Origin: Paractinoplanes abujensis
Lineage (GTDB): Bacteria > Actinomycetota > Actinomycetes > Mycobacteriales > Micromonosporaceae
Direction: 5' to 3'
DNA length: 64,000 nt
NCBI RefSeq assembly: GCF_014204895.1
Contig: NZ_JACHMF010000001.1
Coordinates: 6,882,001 to 6,946,000 of the forward strand
How positions within the stretch are numbered: position 1 is the first letter of the stretch; each line of letters begins with the position of its first letter. A program made the translations under genes and the position numbers. This document shows positions 1 through 8,110 of the stretch, one piece after another. Below the pieces are notes generated by a model that was not told the origin of the DNA, searched no databases, and saw nothing but the letters and a program-made list of their open reading frames with translations.

Positions 1-341
1 GGGTCGCCGGGGGCGGTCCCGCTTGCGCTTCCCTTCCCCGTACGGCTGCGGGAACGCCACAAAAGCACCAGCGCGAGTCGCGGGATCTCGAGCACCGCCA
101 GCGTGACCAGCAGATAGAACATGAGCGCGATCCACAGGTAACCGGGCCAGGCCAGCCACGGCAACGCCCCCGACCGCACCCCGATCAGCGTCGCCGGCGC
201 CAGCACAGCCAACGCGACCGCGATCACCGCCCCGATGCGCCGCGCCCGTCCCGGCGGCAGCGGATCCTTCACGAGCCGCTTCCACAGGTAGAAGTGGATC
301 AGGCCGATGACCACCATGATCAGCCCGACGAATACCACCAA
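1..341 (-). CDS. Membrane-anchored metallophosphoesterase, N-terminal part (runs off the window)
   Basis: Reading leftwards from a TTG at 341 (or GTG at 338), an uninterrupted frame runs to base 1. It encodes a hydrophobic N-terminus (VVFVGLIMVVIGLIHFYLWK), a basic linker (RLVKDPLPPGRARR), two more membrane segments and then a polar linker. This layout is typical of the membrane anchor of YkuE-like actinobacterial metallophosphoesterases, whose catalytic domain would lie outside the window. A GGGGGAGG ribosome binding site sits about five bases upstream of the TTG, which favours that start. No catalytic motif is visible, so the family is inferred from the N-terminus alone; a different polytopic membrane protein is possible. 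Confidence 0.5.
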   Translation of the reverse strand, partial: MVVFVGLIMVVIGLIHFYLWKRLVKDPLPPGRARRIGAVIAVALAVLAPATLIGVRSGALPWLAWPGYLWIALMFYLLVTLAVLEIPRLALVLLWRSRSRTGKGSASGTAPGD

Positions 342-428
342 GACGTCCTCCCCCAGCTTTACCTGCCGCACAGTGTCCAGGCTCTTCCTGAGAGCACACT
401 GACGAGCCTCTCCGCAGTGTGCGTCGTC

Positions 429-1409
429 TCAAGGCCGGTAGTTCCGCAAGTACCGGAAGAAGGCGGGCATCTCGGCGATCTGCTCGGTCGCCCGCTGCTC
501 GACAGCCACCGGCGCCTGCGAGCCCAGACCCTGGTCACCGAGCGACATCCGAAGCCGTTCGGCCAGCCTGCCCAGCCGCAGCCCGACCCGCCGGGCCAGC
601 ACGTACGGGCCCTCGTAGACCGTGCCGCCCCCGGCGACGTACGACTGCTTGATCCGCCGTACGAGGTCAGGGTCGGGAACCGCGGTCCCCCGCCGGGCGA
701 ACTCCACCATCGCCTGCGCCGCCTCCAAACCCGCACTGTCGGGCCCGGCCATGTCCCAGTCGATCAGCACCGGCCCACCCGCCGCGACCATGACATTCCA
801 CGGTTCGACATCCCGATGCGTCATCACGAAATCCCCGGCATCGGCCAGCCCGCGCTCCACCCACCGCCCCGCCTCGACGATCACATCCAGCCGCTCCCGG
901 AGCACCCCGGCCCAGACCTTCCCCGCGCGCTCACCCGCCGCGAGCCATCCGGCCCAGAGTTCCCGGTCACCGAGCCGATACCACTCCGGCACCCCACCAC
1001 CGCCACCCACCGGCGCGATGCTGTGCAGCCTGGCCAGCGTGTCGCCCAGCCATTCCGACACGTCGTCGTTGTCGTCGAGCTCACGCCCGTCCACCCATTC
1101 ATAAGCCCGTACGAGCCCCAGCCCCTCGACCGACGCCGCCACCCCGACCGCGGCCACCACCGGTTCGAGCCGCCGCGGCACGGCCACACCCGCCCGCCCG
1201 GCCGCCCCCTCGAACTCCATGGCCGCCGCAAAGCCTTCCAGCCAACCCTCGGCGGCCACGTGCTTGACCAGCACCGAGCCGTCCGCCGTGTCCAGGCGCC
1301 AAGTCCGCGAACTCCGAAAGCTGAGCGGCACCAGCCCGCCCCGAACCGCCTCCAGCCCGAACGCTGCGGCGACCTCCTCCGCCTCCGGTCCGCACATTTC
1401 TCCTGCCAT
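429..1409 (-). CDS. Aminoglycoside phosphotransferase (APH)-family kinase
   Basis: A 326-residue protein of the APH/choline-kinase fold. The catalytic loop THRDVEPWN (His198, Asp200, Asn205) is followed by the metal-binding segment VLIDWDMAG (Asp217). The N-terminal lobe carries the lysine-containing strand SVLVKHV near residue 48. Families with this fold phosphorylate small hydroxylated substrates such as aminoglycosides, homoserine, choline or macrolides, and the substrate cannot be read from sequence. The gene stands alone: it is followed at 342-428 by a short gap before the phosphoesterase and preceded by a long gene-free stretch. A resistance role is not supported by context; a housekeeping small-molecule kinase is as likely. 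Confidence 0.85.
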   Translation of the reverse strand: MAGEMCGPEAEEVAAAFGLEAVRGGLVPLSFRSSRTWRLDTADGSVLVKHVAAEGWLEGFAAAMEFEGAAGRAGVAVPRRLEPVVAAVGVAASVEGLGLVRAYEWVDGRELDDNDDVSEWLGDTLARLHSIAPVGGGGGVPEWYRLGDRELWAGWLAAGERAGKVWAGVLRERLDVIVEAGRWVERGLADAGDFVMTHRDVEPWNVMVAAGGPVLIDWDMAGPDSAGLEAAQAMVEFARRGTAVPDPDLVRRIKQSYVAGGGTVYEGPYVLARRVGLRLGRLAERLRMSLGDQGLGSQAPVAVEQRATEQIAEMPAFFRYLRNYRP

Positions 1410-2115
1410 CGCTCACCCCGTTCCGCCGGCCGTTCTCCATTACGTCGCCGCGGTTCTCGGCCAGCCGGGCGCCGACCGCCCTGATGCTCCCCCAACTACC
1501 CGAGCAACCGGCTGATCCGGTTCCGCCACGGACAGCCGTCCCCACCGATCACCGCTGCGCCGTCCCGCACACCCCGTCGTCGCGCACAGTGCCACCGTGT
1601 CACGCACCACCGCGCCGTGCCGATCACTGTCGCCGTGCCGCTCGGTGCCATAGCGCCGTCCCGCAGGCCACCGCTGCGCCGCGCCGCCGCATTCCGTTGA
1701 CCACCCCGGTTGAGCATTGACGGCCTGGGGGACCGGGCGCAGTGGAGGGTGGCTACGGGGTGACTGGCACGTCGTTCACCGACAGCCGGCACCGCGTCGC
1801 ACTGGATCGTCCGGCGGCCGGGCGGTAACCGCATCGGCGATGAGGCTGTGCGGCCGCCTCGCGGACACGGCCGTCCGGCGCCTGCTCACTCGTTCTGGCG
1901 CGAGGCCGCAGCTGGACCCAATATGGCTGCCATCAGAGCCAATGATCCTGCGGTGCCATGCGCATGAGGGGCGCGGTGCCATGCGCGTAAGTGGCCGAGC
2001 CCCGCACGGCCTGGCTGCTTTGCGGCTGTCTCAGCCCGCGGCCAGCCACGCCATTTCATGACCGGCGCGAGTCGGCCCATCCGCTAGCGACTCCAGCCGT
2101 TCGCCGCCCTTGTGC
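1410..2115. other. Gene-free stretch of about 700 bases
   Basis: Open frames here lack recognisable domains and are mutually overlapping. The only structure noticed is a pair of identical 14-base direct repeats (GCGGTGCCATGCGC) at 1950-1963 and 1973-1986, spaced 23 bases apart. The stretch must contain the promoter of the APH-family gene, but no convincing -35/-10 pair was identified. Confidence 0.5.
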
Positions 2116-2364
2116 TCAGCCGCCGGCGAACGGGGGTAGGACGTCGATCGTGGCGTCGGCCGGTAGGGGCGCCTTCTGGTCGTGGCAGGTCAGCCCGTCG
2201 ACCAGGAAGCTGGCCGCTTTGAGCACCACACCGAGGCGTTCGCCGTGGCGGTCGGTCAGCAGCTGTTTGAGTTCTTCGAGCGTCTCGGCCTCGAGGTCTT
2301 CGCTGCGCGTCCCGCCGGCTGCGGCCCGCGCGCCGGCGAAGTACCGAACGGTCAGGGCAGCCAC
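2116..2364 (-). CDS. moaD: MoaD/ThiS-family sulfur carrier (molybdopterin synthase small subunit)
   Basis: An 82-residue ubiquitin-fold protein ending in the obligatory Gly-Gly (LPPFAGG). That C-terminus is adenylated and thiocarboxylated before sulfur transfer to precursor Z. The N-terminus MAALTVRYFAGARAAAG matches the first strand of MoaD proteins. It lies 39 bases downstream of moaA on the same strand, which supports MoaD over ThiS. No moaE is present in the window, so the large subunit must be elsewhere. The length is typical of the family. Confidence 0.9.
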   Translation of the reverse strand: MAALTVRYFAGARAAAGGTRSEDLEAETLEELKQLLTDRHGERLGVVLKAASFLVDGLTCHDQKAPLPADATIDVLPPFAGG

Positions 2365-2403
2365 GGGCGCCTCCGATCAAGGGCAGAGGGGCGGTGGAAC
2401 ATG

Positions 2404-3432
2404 TCAGCCGCCGATGGCCGACATGGGCCGGGTGGGCTGCAGGAACGTGGGGTCGTCGATGCCATGACCCGCCCGCTTCCCGCTCATGGCGACCCGCCAC
2501 GCCTCGGCCACTTCGGCATCGGTGGCGCCGTCGCGGAGGAGTTTGCGGAGGTCGCTCTCGTCGCGCGCGAACAGGCAGTCGCGGACCTGGCCGTCGGCGG
2601 TCAGGCGGGTGCGGTCGCAATCGCCGCAGAAGGGCCTGGTGACACTGCCGATCACGCCGACCCGAGCCGGATTTCCGGCGGCGTCGACGTAACCCGGGAC
2701 CAACCACGTCTCAGCCGGCGCCGTTCCACGTGAAACCGAATCCGGCCGCAGCCCGTACGGGGAGAGCGACGTCAGGATCTCGTCGGCCGTGACCATCGTG
2801 TGCCTGTCCCACTGATGTTGGGCGTCGAGCGGCATCTGCTCGATGAAGCGCAGCTGATAACCGTGATCGAGGGCGAACCGCAGCAGCGCGGGCGCCTCGT
2901 CGTCGTTGATGCCGCGCATGAGCACCGTATTGATCTTTACGGGCGTGAGCCCGGCCGAGGCCGCTGCGGCCAGTCCACGCAGCACGTCGGCCAGCCGGTC
3001 GCGCCGGGTCAGGGCCTGGAAGCGGGAGGCGTCGAGCGTGTCGAGTGAGACATTGACGCGGTTGAGCCCGGCGTCGCGCAGGGGTGCCGCCAGTCGTTCA
3101 AGCCCGATGCCGTTCGTCGTGAGCATCAGCTCGGGCCGGGGCGTCAGCGCGGCCGCGGCCCTCACGATGCCGACCAGCCCGCGTCGCAGCAGCGGCTCGC
3201 CACCGGTGAAGCGCACGTCCCGAATGCCCAAGGTCTCGACCGAGATCCGGATCAGCCGGTTCACCTCGTCGTCGGTGAGCTGCTGCTCCCGCGGCATCCA
3301 GGCCAGGCCCTCCTCGGGCATGCAGTAAGTGCAGCGCAGATTGCAGCGGTCGGTCAGCGACACGCGCAGATCGGTCGCCACTCGCCCGAACCGGTCGGCG
3401 AGCGGGATCGGGACTCTCCCACGCGTGTTCAC
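2404..3432 (-). CDS. moaA: GTP 3',8-cyclase (radical SAM, molybdenum cofactor step 1)
   Basis: A 342-residue MoaA. The radical-SAM motif CNLRCTYC near residue 30 binds the first [4Fe-4S] cluster. The C-terminal cluster ligands are visible in CGDCDRTRLTADGQVRDC. The protein ends in SAIGG, the double-glycine tail characteristic of MoaA. It converts GTP to 3',8-cyclo-GTP, the precursor of cyclic pyranopterin monophosphate. The start is a GTG at 3430-3432. It precedes moaD in the direction of transcription and the two probably form an operon. fdhD and mobA, a few kilobases away, belong to the same pathway. Confidence 0.96.
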   Translation of the reverse strand: MNTRGRVPIPLADRFGRVATDLRVSLTDRCNLRCTYCMPEEGLAWMPREQQLTDDEVNRLIRISVETLGIRDVRFTGGEPLLRRGLVGIVRAAAALTPRPELMLTTNGIGLERLAAPLRDAGLNRVNVSLDTLDASRFQALTRRDRLADVLRGLAAAASAGLTPVKINTVLMRGINDDEAPALLRFALDHGYQLRFIEQMPLDAQHQWDRHTMVTADEILTSLSPYGLRPDSVSRGTAPAETWLVPGYVDAAGNPARVGVIGSVTRPFCGDCDRTRLTADGQVRDCLFARDESDLRKLLRDGATDAEVAEAWRVAMSGKRAGHGIDDPTFLQPTRPMSAIGG

Positions 3433-3482
3433 AGATCGAATCTAGCCGTTTCCCGCGCCGACGACCGTAACCGAGATCGCCC

Positions 3483-3524
3483 TGTGGACAACCGCCTCGC
3501 CTACCACGCGCGAACTGTGGACAA
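3483..3524 (-). promoter_or_regulatory. Two DnaA-box-like nonamers 33 bases apart
   Basis: TGTGGACAA (the complement of TTGTCCACA, the preferred actinomycete DnaA box) occurs at 3483-3491 and again at 3516-3524 in the same orientation. The first copy is in the gap between moaA and the upstream kinase; the second lies within the last codons of the kinase. A functional role is inference; see the larger cluster near 40.4 kb. Confidence 0.4.
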
Positions 3525-4391
3525 AGCGGCCGCATGGACGTCGGCGCGATAGCTCCCCCCGAACGCCGCCGTGTGCACGAGCAACAGGTGCAGCTGGTGC
3601 AGCGGCACCCGCTCCCGCCACCCCTCGGCCAGCGGAAACACTTCCCCGTACGCGGCCAGCACCGTCGACAGGTAGGGCAGGCCACCGAAGAGAGCCAGTT
3701 CGGCCAGGTCGGTCTCGCGGTGACCGCCGTGGGCGGCCGGGTCGACGAGCCGGGCCCGTCCGTCGGCGGCCCACAGCACGTTGCCGGGCCAGAGGTCACC
3801 GTGCGTGCGACTGGGGGCCTGCTCATCACCGCCGTACGAGGGAAGGTTTTGCATGACCTGCTCCACGAGCGCGATCTCGGTGCTGGTCAGGGCCCCGCGA
3901 TCGGCGGAGATTCGAAGGTACGGCTGAAGCCGGCGCTCGGCGAACCAGGTACCCCACTGGCCGGTAACCGGCGTGTTGTCGAGTTCGAGCGGGCCGATGT
4001 AACCGGCCCAGGGGGCACCGAAGGCCGGCGCGCCGGAGCGATGAAGCTCGGCCAGGTCACGACCCAGTTGTTCGGCGGCGGCCCGGGACGGCTCGCCCGG
4101 CTCGACCCACTCGGTCGCGATCATCGTGGGCAGCGCGACGATCACCTCCGGCGCCGGGGCCCCGGCCTCGCGCAACCAGTTCAGCCCGGAGGCCTCGGCC
4201 GCGAAGAATCCGGCGGGCGGATCACCCGCGGTCGAGGGCCAGGTCTTGGCAAAGATCGAGGTGCCGTCGTCGAGCGTGAGCCGGCTGGCCGTCGACACGC
4301 TGCCGCCGCCCACCGGGGTCTCGCGGATGCGCTGGTGGGTGAGAAATGTCAGGAGGTGCTCGGGGTGCGCGCGTAGGTACGCCTGGTCCAC
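3501..4391 (-). CDS. Fructosamine kinase family protein
   Basis: A 296-residue protein of the fructosamine-3-kinase/ketosamine kinase family, which phosphorylates glycated amines so that the sugar is shed from protein. It has an N-terminal lysine strand (SIFAKTW), the E-containing helix FFAAEASGLNWLREAGAPAPE, the family's THGDLWPGNVLW catalytic loop and a following VDPAAHGGHRETDLAEL segment. These last two motifs are highly diagnostic of this family. Transcription is away from a divergent GNAT gene. Family assignment is firm; the physiological substrate in bacteria is not known from sequence. Confidence 0.92.
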   Translation of the reverse strand: MDQAYLRAHPEHLLTFLTHQRIRETPVGGGSVSTASRLTLDDGTSIFAKTWPSTAGDPPAGFFAAEASGLNWLREAGAPAPEVIVALPTMIATEWVEPGEPSRAAAEQLGRDLAELHRSGAPAFGAPWAGYIGPLELDNTPVTGQWGTWFAERRLQPYLRISADRGALTSTEIALVEQVMQNLPSYGGDEQAPSRTHGDLWPGNVLWAADGRARLVDPAAHGGHRETDLAELALFGGLPYLSTVLAAYGEVFPLAEGWRERVPLHQLHLLLVHTAAFGGSYRADVHAAALSTVRAW

Positions 4392-4447
4392 GGCCTTATC
4401 TTGCGCTTCGGCTTACGGATGCCCGAAATCGGAGTCAAAATGTCGGC

Positions 4448-4951
4448 ATGAGCCCTGTCACAGTGCGTTCGTACCGTCCGAGTGACCACTCCGCGGGCCG
4501 GCGCCTGTGGTCCGAGCTGACGATCCAGCACAACCAGATGTACGGCGTGGCCGACCGGGACGGTGGCGAGGGCTTCGAGGAATACCTGACCCGGCTCGAC
4601 CTGGGTGGCCTGTGGGTCGCCGACCACGCCGACGACGGGGTGATCGGACTGGTCGGGCTGGTGATCCGCGGTCGTGGGGGCGAGGTCGAGCCGATCGTCG
4701 TGACGATCTCGCACCGGCACAAGGGTGTGGGCCGCAAGCTGCTGCGGCATGTCGCCAACGAGGCCCGCCGCCGCAACATGTCCTCGCTGACGATCTCGCC
4801 CGAGTCGCGCAACGTCGAAGCGATCCGCAGCCTGCACGCGGCGGGGTACGACGTGGTCTCGTCGATCGAGCTGACTCTCGACTTGAAGAACTCGCAGACG
4901 GACCGCCAGCACGAGGGCCTGGAACTGCACGAGCTGCAGTTCCGATCCTGA
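4448..4951 (+). CDS. GNAT-family N-acetyltransferase
   Basis: A 167-residue single-domain GNAT protein. The acetyl-CoA-binding segment is VTISHRHKGVGRKLLRHV, a variant of the Q/RxxGxG/A pyrophosphate loop. It is followed by ARRRNMSSLTISPESRNVEAIRSLHAAGYDVV, the usual motif B with the Asn and Tyr/Phe positions. The ATG at 4448 is chosen because the conserved domain begins there (SPVTVRSYRPSD); the open frame extends 34 codons further upstream without domain support. It is divergent from the fructosamine kinase with a 56-base gap. The substrate is unknown. Confidence 0.85.
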   Translation: MSPVTVRSYRPSDHSAGRRLWSELTIQHNQMYGVADRDGGEGFEEYLTRLDLGGLWVADHADDGVIGLVGLVIRGRGGEVEPIVVTISHRHKGVGRKLLRHVANEARRRNMSSLTISPESRNVEAIRSLHAAGYDVVSSIELTLDLKNSQTDRQHEGLELHELQFRS

Positions 4952-4985
4952 GAACGCGCTGACCTGCGGGTCGATGATCAGGGCC

Positions 4986-5012
4986 GGTGGATAACTCCGC
5001 GCGTCGTCCACA
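4986..5012. promoter_or_regulatory. Pair of near-match DnaA boxes in opposite orientation
   Basis: GGTGGATAA at 4986-4994 and TCGTCCACA at 5004-5012 each differ by one base from the actinomycete DnaA-box forms. They face each other about 40 bases upstream of the DUF4192 gene. The significance is uncertain on its own. Confidence 0.25.
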
Positions 5013-5053
5013 GGCCCACCCGGCGGCGGCCGCGAAGGGCCACGCTGCCCGGC

Positions 5054-6028
5054 ATGCAACCCGACTGCCGGATCACCGTCCGGAACTCCGCTGACCTCAT
5101 CGCCGTCACGCCCTACCTGCTGGGCTTTCATCCGTCCGACAGTGTCGTGGTGATCGGCACGGTGGGCCCGGTGGTGAGTTTCGCCGCCCGGCACGACTTC
5201 CTGGCGCCGGACGACGAGGACGCCGACGTGATAGCGCCACTGGTCGCCGCCCAGGAGGTGGAGGCGGTGACGCTCCTCGGGTTCGGCCCGCCCGGCCCGG
5301 TCGATCGCACCGTCCGGGCGTTCTTTCGCGACCTTCAACACCACGGCGTACGGGTTCTGGACCGGGTGCGCGTCACCGCGGGCCGCTGGTGGTCGTACGA
5401 CTGCGCCGATCCGCTCTGCTGCCCGCCGGACGGCAACCCCGTGCCCTCGCCGCATTCACCGATCGCCGCCTCGGCCGTCTTCCAGGGCCACGTCGCGCTG
5501 CCCGACCGCCGGGCTCTGGTCGAGCAGATCGCCGGGGTCGAGGGTGAGCAGCGCGAACGGATGCGCGCGCTGACCGCGGAGTTGTGTGCGCGCGGCTCCG
5601 GCCCGCCCGAGGGGATCGAGCGGGCCGGGCGTTACCTCGTGCAGATGGCGGAGGAGCGCTACAGCTCGGGCCGCACGCTCACCCTGGAGGAAACAGCCCT
5701 GCTGGGTGTGCTGCTGGCCGACCCGGTGGTGTTCGACCACGCCGTCGACCGCACGCGTGACGAGGACTGGCGGGTCGCCCTGTGGACCGAGGTGACCCGG
5801 CGGGTGGAGCCGGTCTGGGTGGCTCCGGCGGCCGCCCTGCTGGCCTATTCGGCGTGGCGGGCCGGGCTGGGCTCGCTCGCCCGGGTCGCGCTCGACCGGG
5901 CCTTGCTGCACGACCCCACGCATCGCTTCTCCTGGGCCCTCGACCGCCTGATGGCCGCCGGGGTCAGCCACGAGCTCGTCGATGACCTGCACGAGACCGT
6001 CCGGGAGTGGCCGGAAGGGTCGCTGTGA
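5054..6028 (+). CDS. DUF4192 domain-containing protein
   Basis: A 324-residue cytoplasmic protein whose N-terminus (ITVRNSADLIAVTPYLLGFHPSDSVVVIG) is the hallmark of DUF4192, a family widespread in actinobacteria and without known biochemical function. The 'LLGFHPSDSVV' segment and the later 'WWSYDCADPLCCPPDGNPV' segment with its paired cysteines are strongly conserved in family members. The rest is alpha-helical and resembles the C-terminal part of other DUF4192 proteins. The ATG at 5054 opens the conserved region directly. It converges with fdhD, the two stops being about six bases apart. Confidence 0.9.
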   Translation: MQPDCRITVRNSADLIAVTPYLLGFHPSDSVVVIGTVGPVVSFAARHDFLAPDDEDADVIAPLVAAQEVEAVTLLGFGPPGPVDRTVRAFFRDLQHHGVRVLDRVRVTAGRWWSYDCADPLCCPPDGNPVPSPHSPIAASAVFQGHVALPDRRALVEQIAGVEGEQRERMRALTAELCARGSGPPEGIERAGRYLVQMAEERYSSGRTLTLEETALLGVLLADPVVFDHAVDRTRDEDWRVALWTEVTRRVEPVWVAPAAALLAYSAWRAGLGSLARVALDRALLHDPTHRFSWALDRLMAAGVSHELVDDLHETVREWPEGSL

Positions 6029-6033
6029 GCGGA

Positions 6034-6861
6034 TCAGACCGTCACGCGCTCAGGCGCGGTGTAAACGTTCATGCTCGGGCCGCGCAGGAAGCCGACCAGC
6101 GTCATGCCGGCCTCGTCGGCCAGTTCCGCGGCCAGGGTGCTGGGCGCCGACACGGCCGCGAGCAGCGGGATGCCCGCCATCCAGGCCTTCTGGGTGAGCT
6201 CGAAGCTGGCCCGTCCCGAGACGAGCAGCAGGTGCCCGGTCAGCGGCAGCCGGCCGTCGCGCAGCGCCCACCCGATGACCTTGTCCACCGCGTTGTGCCG
6301 CCCCACGTCCTCGCGCAGCACCAGCAGCTCACCCTCCGCCGTGAACAGGCCGGCCGCGTGCAGGCCGCCCGTGCGGGCGAAGGTGCGCTGGGCCGCGCGC
6401 AGCCGGTCGGGCAGCTCGGCCAGGGTGGTGGCCGGCACGCGGAGCGGGTCGCCCGAGACGTCGAAGCGCGACCGGGTGCGGACGGCGTCGATGCTGGCCT
6501 TGCCGCACACCCCGCACGAGCTGGTGGTGTAGAAGTTGCGGCTCGGGTCGGTGACCGGCGGCGGCACGTCGGCCCCGAGGACGACGTCGACCACGTTGTA
6601 CGTGTTCGGGGTGTCCGTGCCCGCGCAGAGCTGGGCGGTGACCACGTCGTCGGCCCGGCCGATCACGCCCTCGGTGAGCAGGAAGCCCACGGCCAGGTCG
6701 ATGTCGTGCCCGGGGGTGCGCATGGTGACCGCGAGCGGCGCCTTGCGCACCCGGATCTCCAGCGGTTCCTCGGCGGCGAGATCGTCGGGGCGGCGCCGCG
6801 GATCACCGGACGCATCCAGGTTGATCTTCACGACCGGCCGCCGGGTCATCGTCCTCGCCAT
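6034..6861 (-). CDS. fdhD: Formate dehydrogenase accessory sulfurtransferase FdhD
   Basis: A 275-residue FdhD. It transfers sulfur from a cysteine desulfurase to the molybdenum cofactor of formate dehydrogenase. The catalytic pair is seen in SSCGVCGK (Cys116, Cys119), and other family blocks are present ([44 protein letters not shown]). The ATG at 6859-6861 is used; the frame stays open far upstream, but family homology starts at this methionine. It is divergent from mobA, giving a shared 102-base promoter region. Its presence predicts a molybdenum- or tungsten-dependent formate dehydrogenase elsewhere in the genome. Confidence 0.95.
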   Translation of the reverse strand: MARTMTRRPVVKINLDASGDPRRRPDDLAAEEPLEIRVRKAPLAVTMRTPGHDIDLAVGFLLTEGVIGRADDVVTAQLCAGTDTPNTYNVVDVVLGADVPPPVTDPSRNFYTTSSCGVCGKASIDAVRTRSRFDVSGDPLRVPATTLAELPDRLRAAQRTFARTGGLHAAGLFTAEGELLVLREDVGRHNAVDKVIGWALRDGRLPLTGHLLLVSGRASFELTQKAWMAGIPLLAAVSAPSTLAAELADEAGMTLVGFLRGPSMNVYTAPERVTV

Positions 6862-6963
6862 GCATCGAGAGTAGGCCGCTGGGACGGCCGCGACAGAAGT
6901 GATCCACGTCTGGTTACTGAGCGCGCGCTCACGCTCGACACGCGGTCGGGATACGGTACGTAC

Positions 6964-7563
6964 GTGGGGGGATTTGCGGCGGTGGTGCTGGCCGGCGGAG
7001 CTGCGCGGCGAATGGGTGGCGCGGACAAGCCGACCCTGCCCGTGGCCGGCCAGTCGATGCTGACTCGCGTGCTGGCCGCGGTGCACGACGCCGACCCGCG
7101 CATAGTCGTCGGCAAGGTGCCGCCCGATCTGCCCGTGCCGGTGCACTCCACCAGGGAGGATCCGCCCGGCAGCGGCCCGGTGGCGGCCACCGCGGCGGGT
7201 CTCGCGCTGGTGCCCGACAACGTGACCTACACAGCCCTGCTCGCGGCCGACCTGCCCCTGCTCACCGGCGAGGCGATCGACGTGCTGCGGCTGACCGCCG
7301 AGTCGGCGCCGATGCAGGGCGCGGTCTATCGCGACGCCGAGGGCCGGCGGCAGATGCTCTGCGGCGTCTGGCGGACGGCGGCGCTGCGCGAGGCGGTCGA
7401 CCGGCTGGCCGAGGAGCGGGGCAACCTCGACGGTGCCTCGGTTCGTGACCTGATGAACCATTTGCGAGTGGCTGAGGTCTCCTGGCGACGGCCCGGCCCG
7501 CCCCCGTGGTTCGACTGCGACACCGACGACGACTTGCGCACGGCCGAAGAATGGGCACGTTGA
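6964..7563 (+). CDS. mobA: Molybdenum cofactor guanylyltransferase (MobA-like)
   Basis: A 199-residue NTP-transferase-fold protein with the signature loop [16 protein letters not shown] near the N-terminus, which binds GTP. It also has [15 protein letters not shown], carrying the metal-binding Asp of the DLP motif. It attaches GMP to molybdopterin to form the guanine dinucleotide cofactor. The GTG at 6964 begins the fold directly; no strong ribosome binding site is seen, so the transcript may be leaderless. It neighbours fdhD (divergent) and a DUF6457 gene (downstream), which supports the cofactor role over a generic nucleotidyltransferase. Confidence 0.85.
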   Translation: MGGFAAVVLAGGAARRMGGADKPTLPVAGQSMLTRVLAAVHDADPRIVVGKVPPDLPVPVHSTREDPPGSGPVAATAAGLALVPDNVTYTALLAADLPLLTGEAIDVLRLTAESAPMQGAVYRDAEGRRQMLCGVWRTAALREAVDRLAEERGNLDGASVRDLMNHLRVAEVSWRRPGPPPWFDCDTDDDLRTAEEWAR

Positions 7564-7632
7564 CCGCTTGTCAGTGGCCAGAAACACGATGATCAACTCA
7601 GTCGGCACCAGGAAAGATGGCGGGAAATTCGC

Positions 7633-7920
7633 ATGAGCCGACGGGACAAGACGACGATGAACGAGCTCGACGCCTGGCTGATCGCCGCCGCAGGGGAGGC
7701 GGGCATCGACCCCGCCGACGTCCCCGTCAAGACAGTGCTGGAGCTGTCGCGCGATGTGGCCCACGGGGTGGTGCGGCCGGGTGCTCCCGTCACCGCTTAC
7801 CTGCTGGGTCTGGCCGCCGGCCGGGGAGCCGATCCGGCCGAGCTCGCGAGCAAGCTGACCGACCTGGCCGTCGACTGGCCCTCCGAGGCCAACGTCGAGG
7901 ACGAAACGCCGCTCTCCTGA
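7633..7920 (+). CDS. DUF6457 small protein downstream of mobA
   Basis: A 95-residue acidic helical protein ([50 protein letters not shown]). This pattern matches the DUF6457 family, which recurs beside molybdenum-cofactor genes in actinobacteria. It has no catalytic motif and no membrane segment. The start at 7633 is preceded by GGGAAA; an internal ATG at 7657 is an alternative. Its last codons coincide with the first copy of a short repeat that continues past the stop. The function is unknown; a partner or chaperone role in Mo cofactor handling is inference from location. Confidence 0.75.
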   Translation: MSRRDKTTMNELDAWLIAAAGEAGIDPADVPVKTVLELSRDVAHGVVRPGAPVTAYLLGLAAGRGADPAELASKLTDLAVDWPSEANVEDETPLS

Positions 7921-8054
7921 GAGCGGCGCCGGGCCGAAACAATAAGCCCGGGAAGCGGCGCCGGAGCCGGAACGCTGATCCCCGAGAGCGACGGGGAGCC
8001 GGAACGCTGATCCCTGAGAGTGCGGTCCGGGACGAAACGCCCATCCCCTGAGAG
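7901..8054 (+). repeat. Four imperfect copies of a ~20-base repeat
   Basis: Related units of the form G(A)AACGC-(6-7 bases)-C(C/T)GAGAG occur at about 7901-7924, 7969-7986, 8001-8020 and 8031-8054. The first copy supplies the final codons and stop of the DUF6457 gene; the other three fill the gap before the YbjN-type gene. Copies 2 and 3 are nearly identical over GGAACGCTGATCCC. Confidence 0.55.
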
Positions 8055-8110
8055 AGGGGGAGAACACGCGGACGCGGCTCGATAGGGTGGCGGGAGCGGA
8101 GGTGACGATC

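Noticed and set aside
429..1409. Antibiotic resistance gene
   Set aside because: The APH fold alone does not show aminoglycoside specificity, and nothing in the context (no mobile element, no biosynthetic cluster) supports resistance.
294..1484. A 396-codon plus-strand open frame opposite the APH-family gene
   Set aside because: Its translation is rich in Pro, Arg and His with no domain. It is the antisense of a gene with clear kinase motifs and reflects GC-driven stop-codon scarcity.
6007..6963. Upstream extension of the mobA frame
   Set aside because: It runs antisense through fdhD. The NTP-transferase fold starts at the GTG at 6964.
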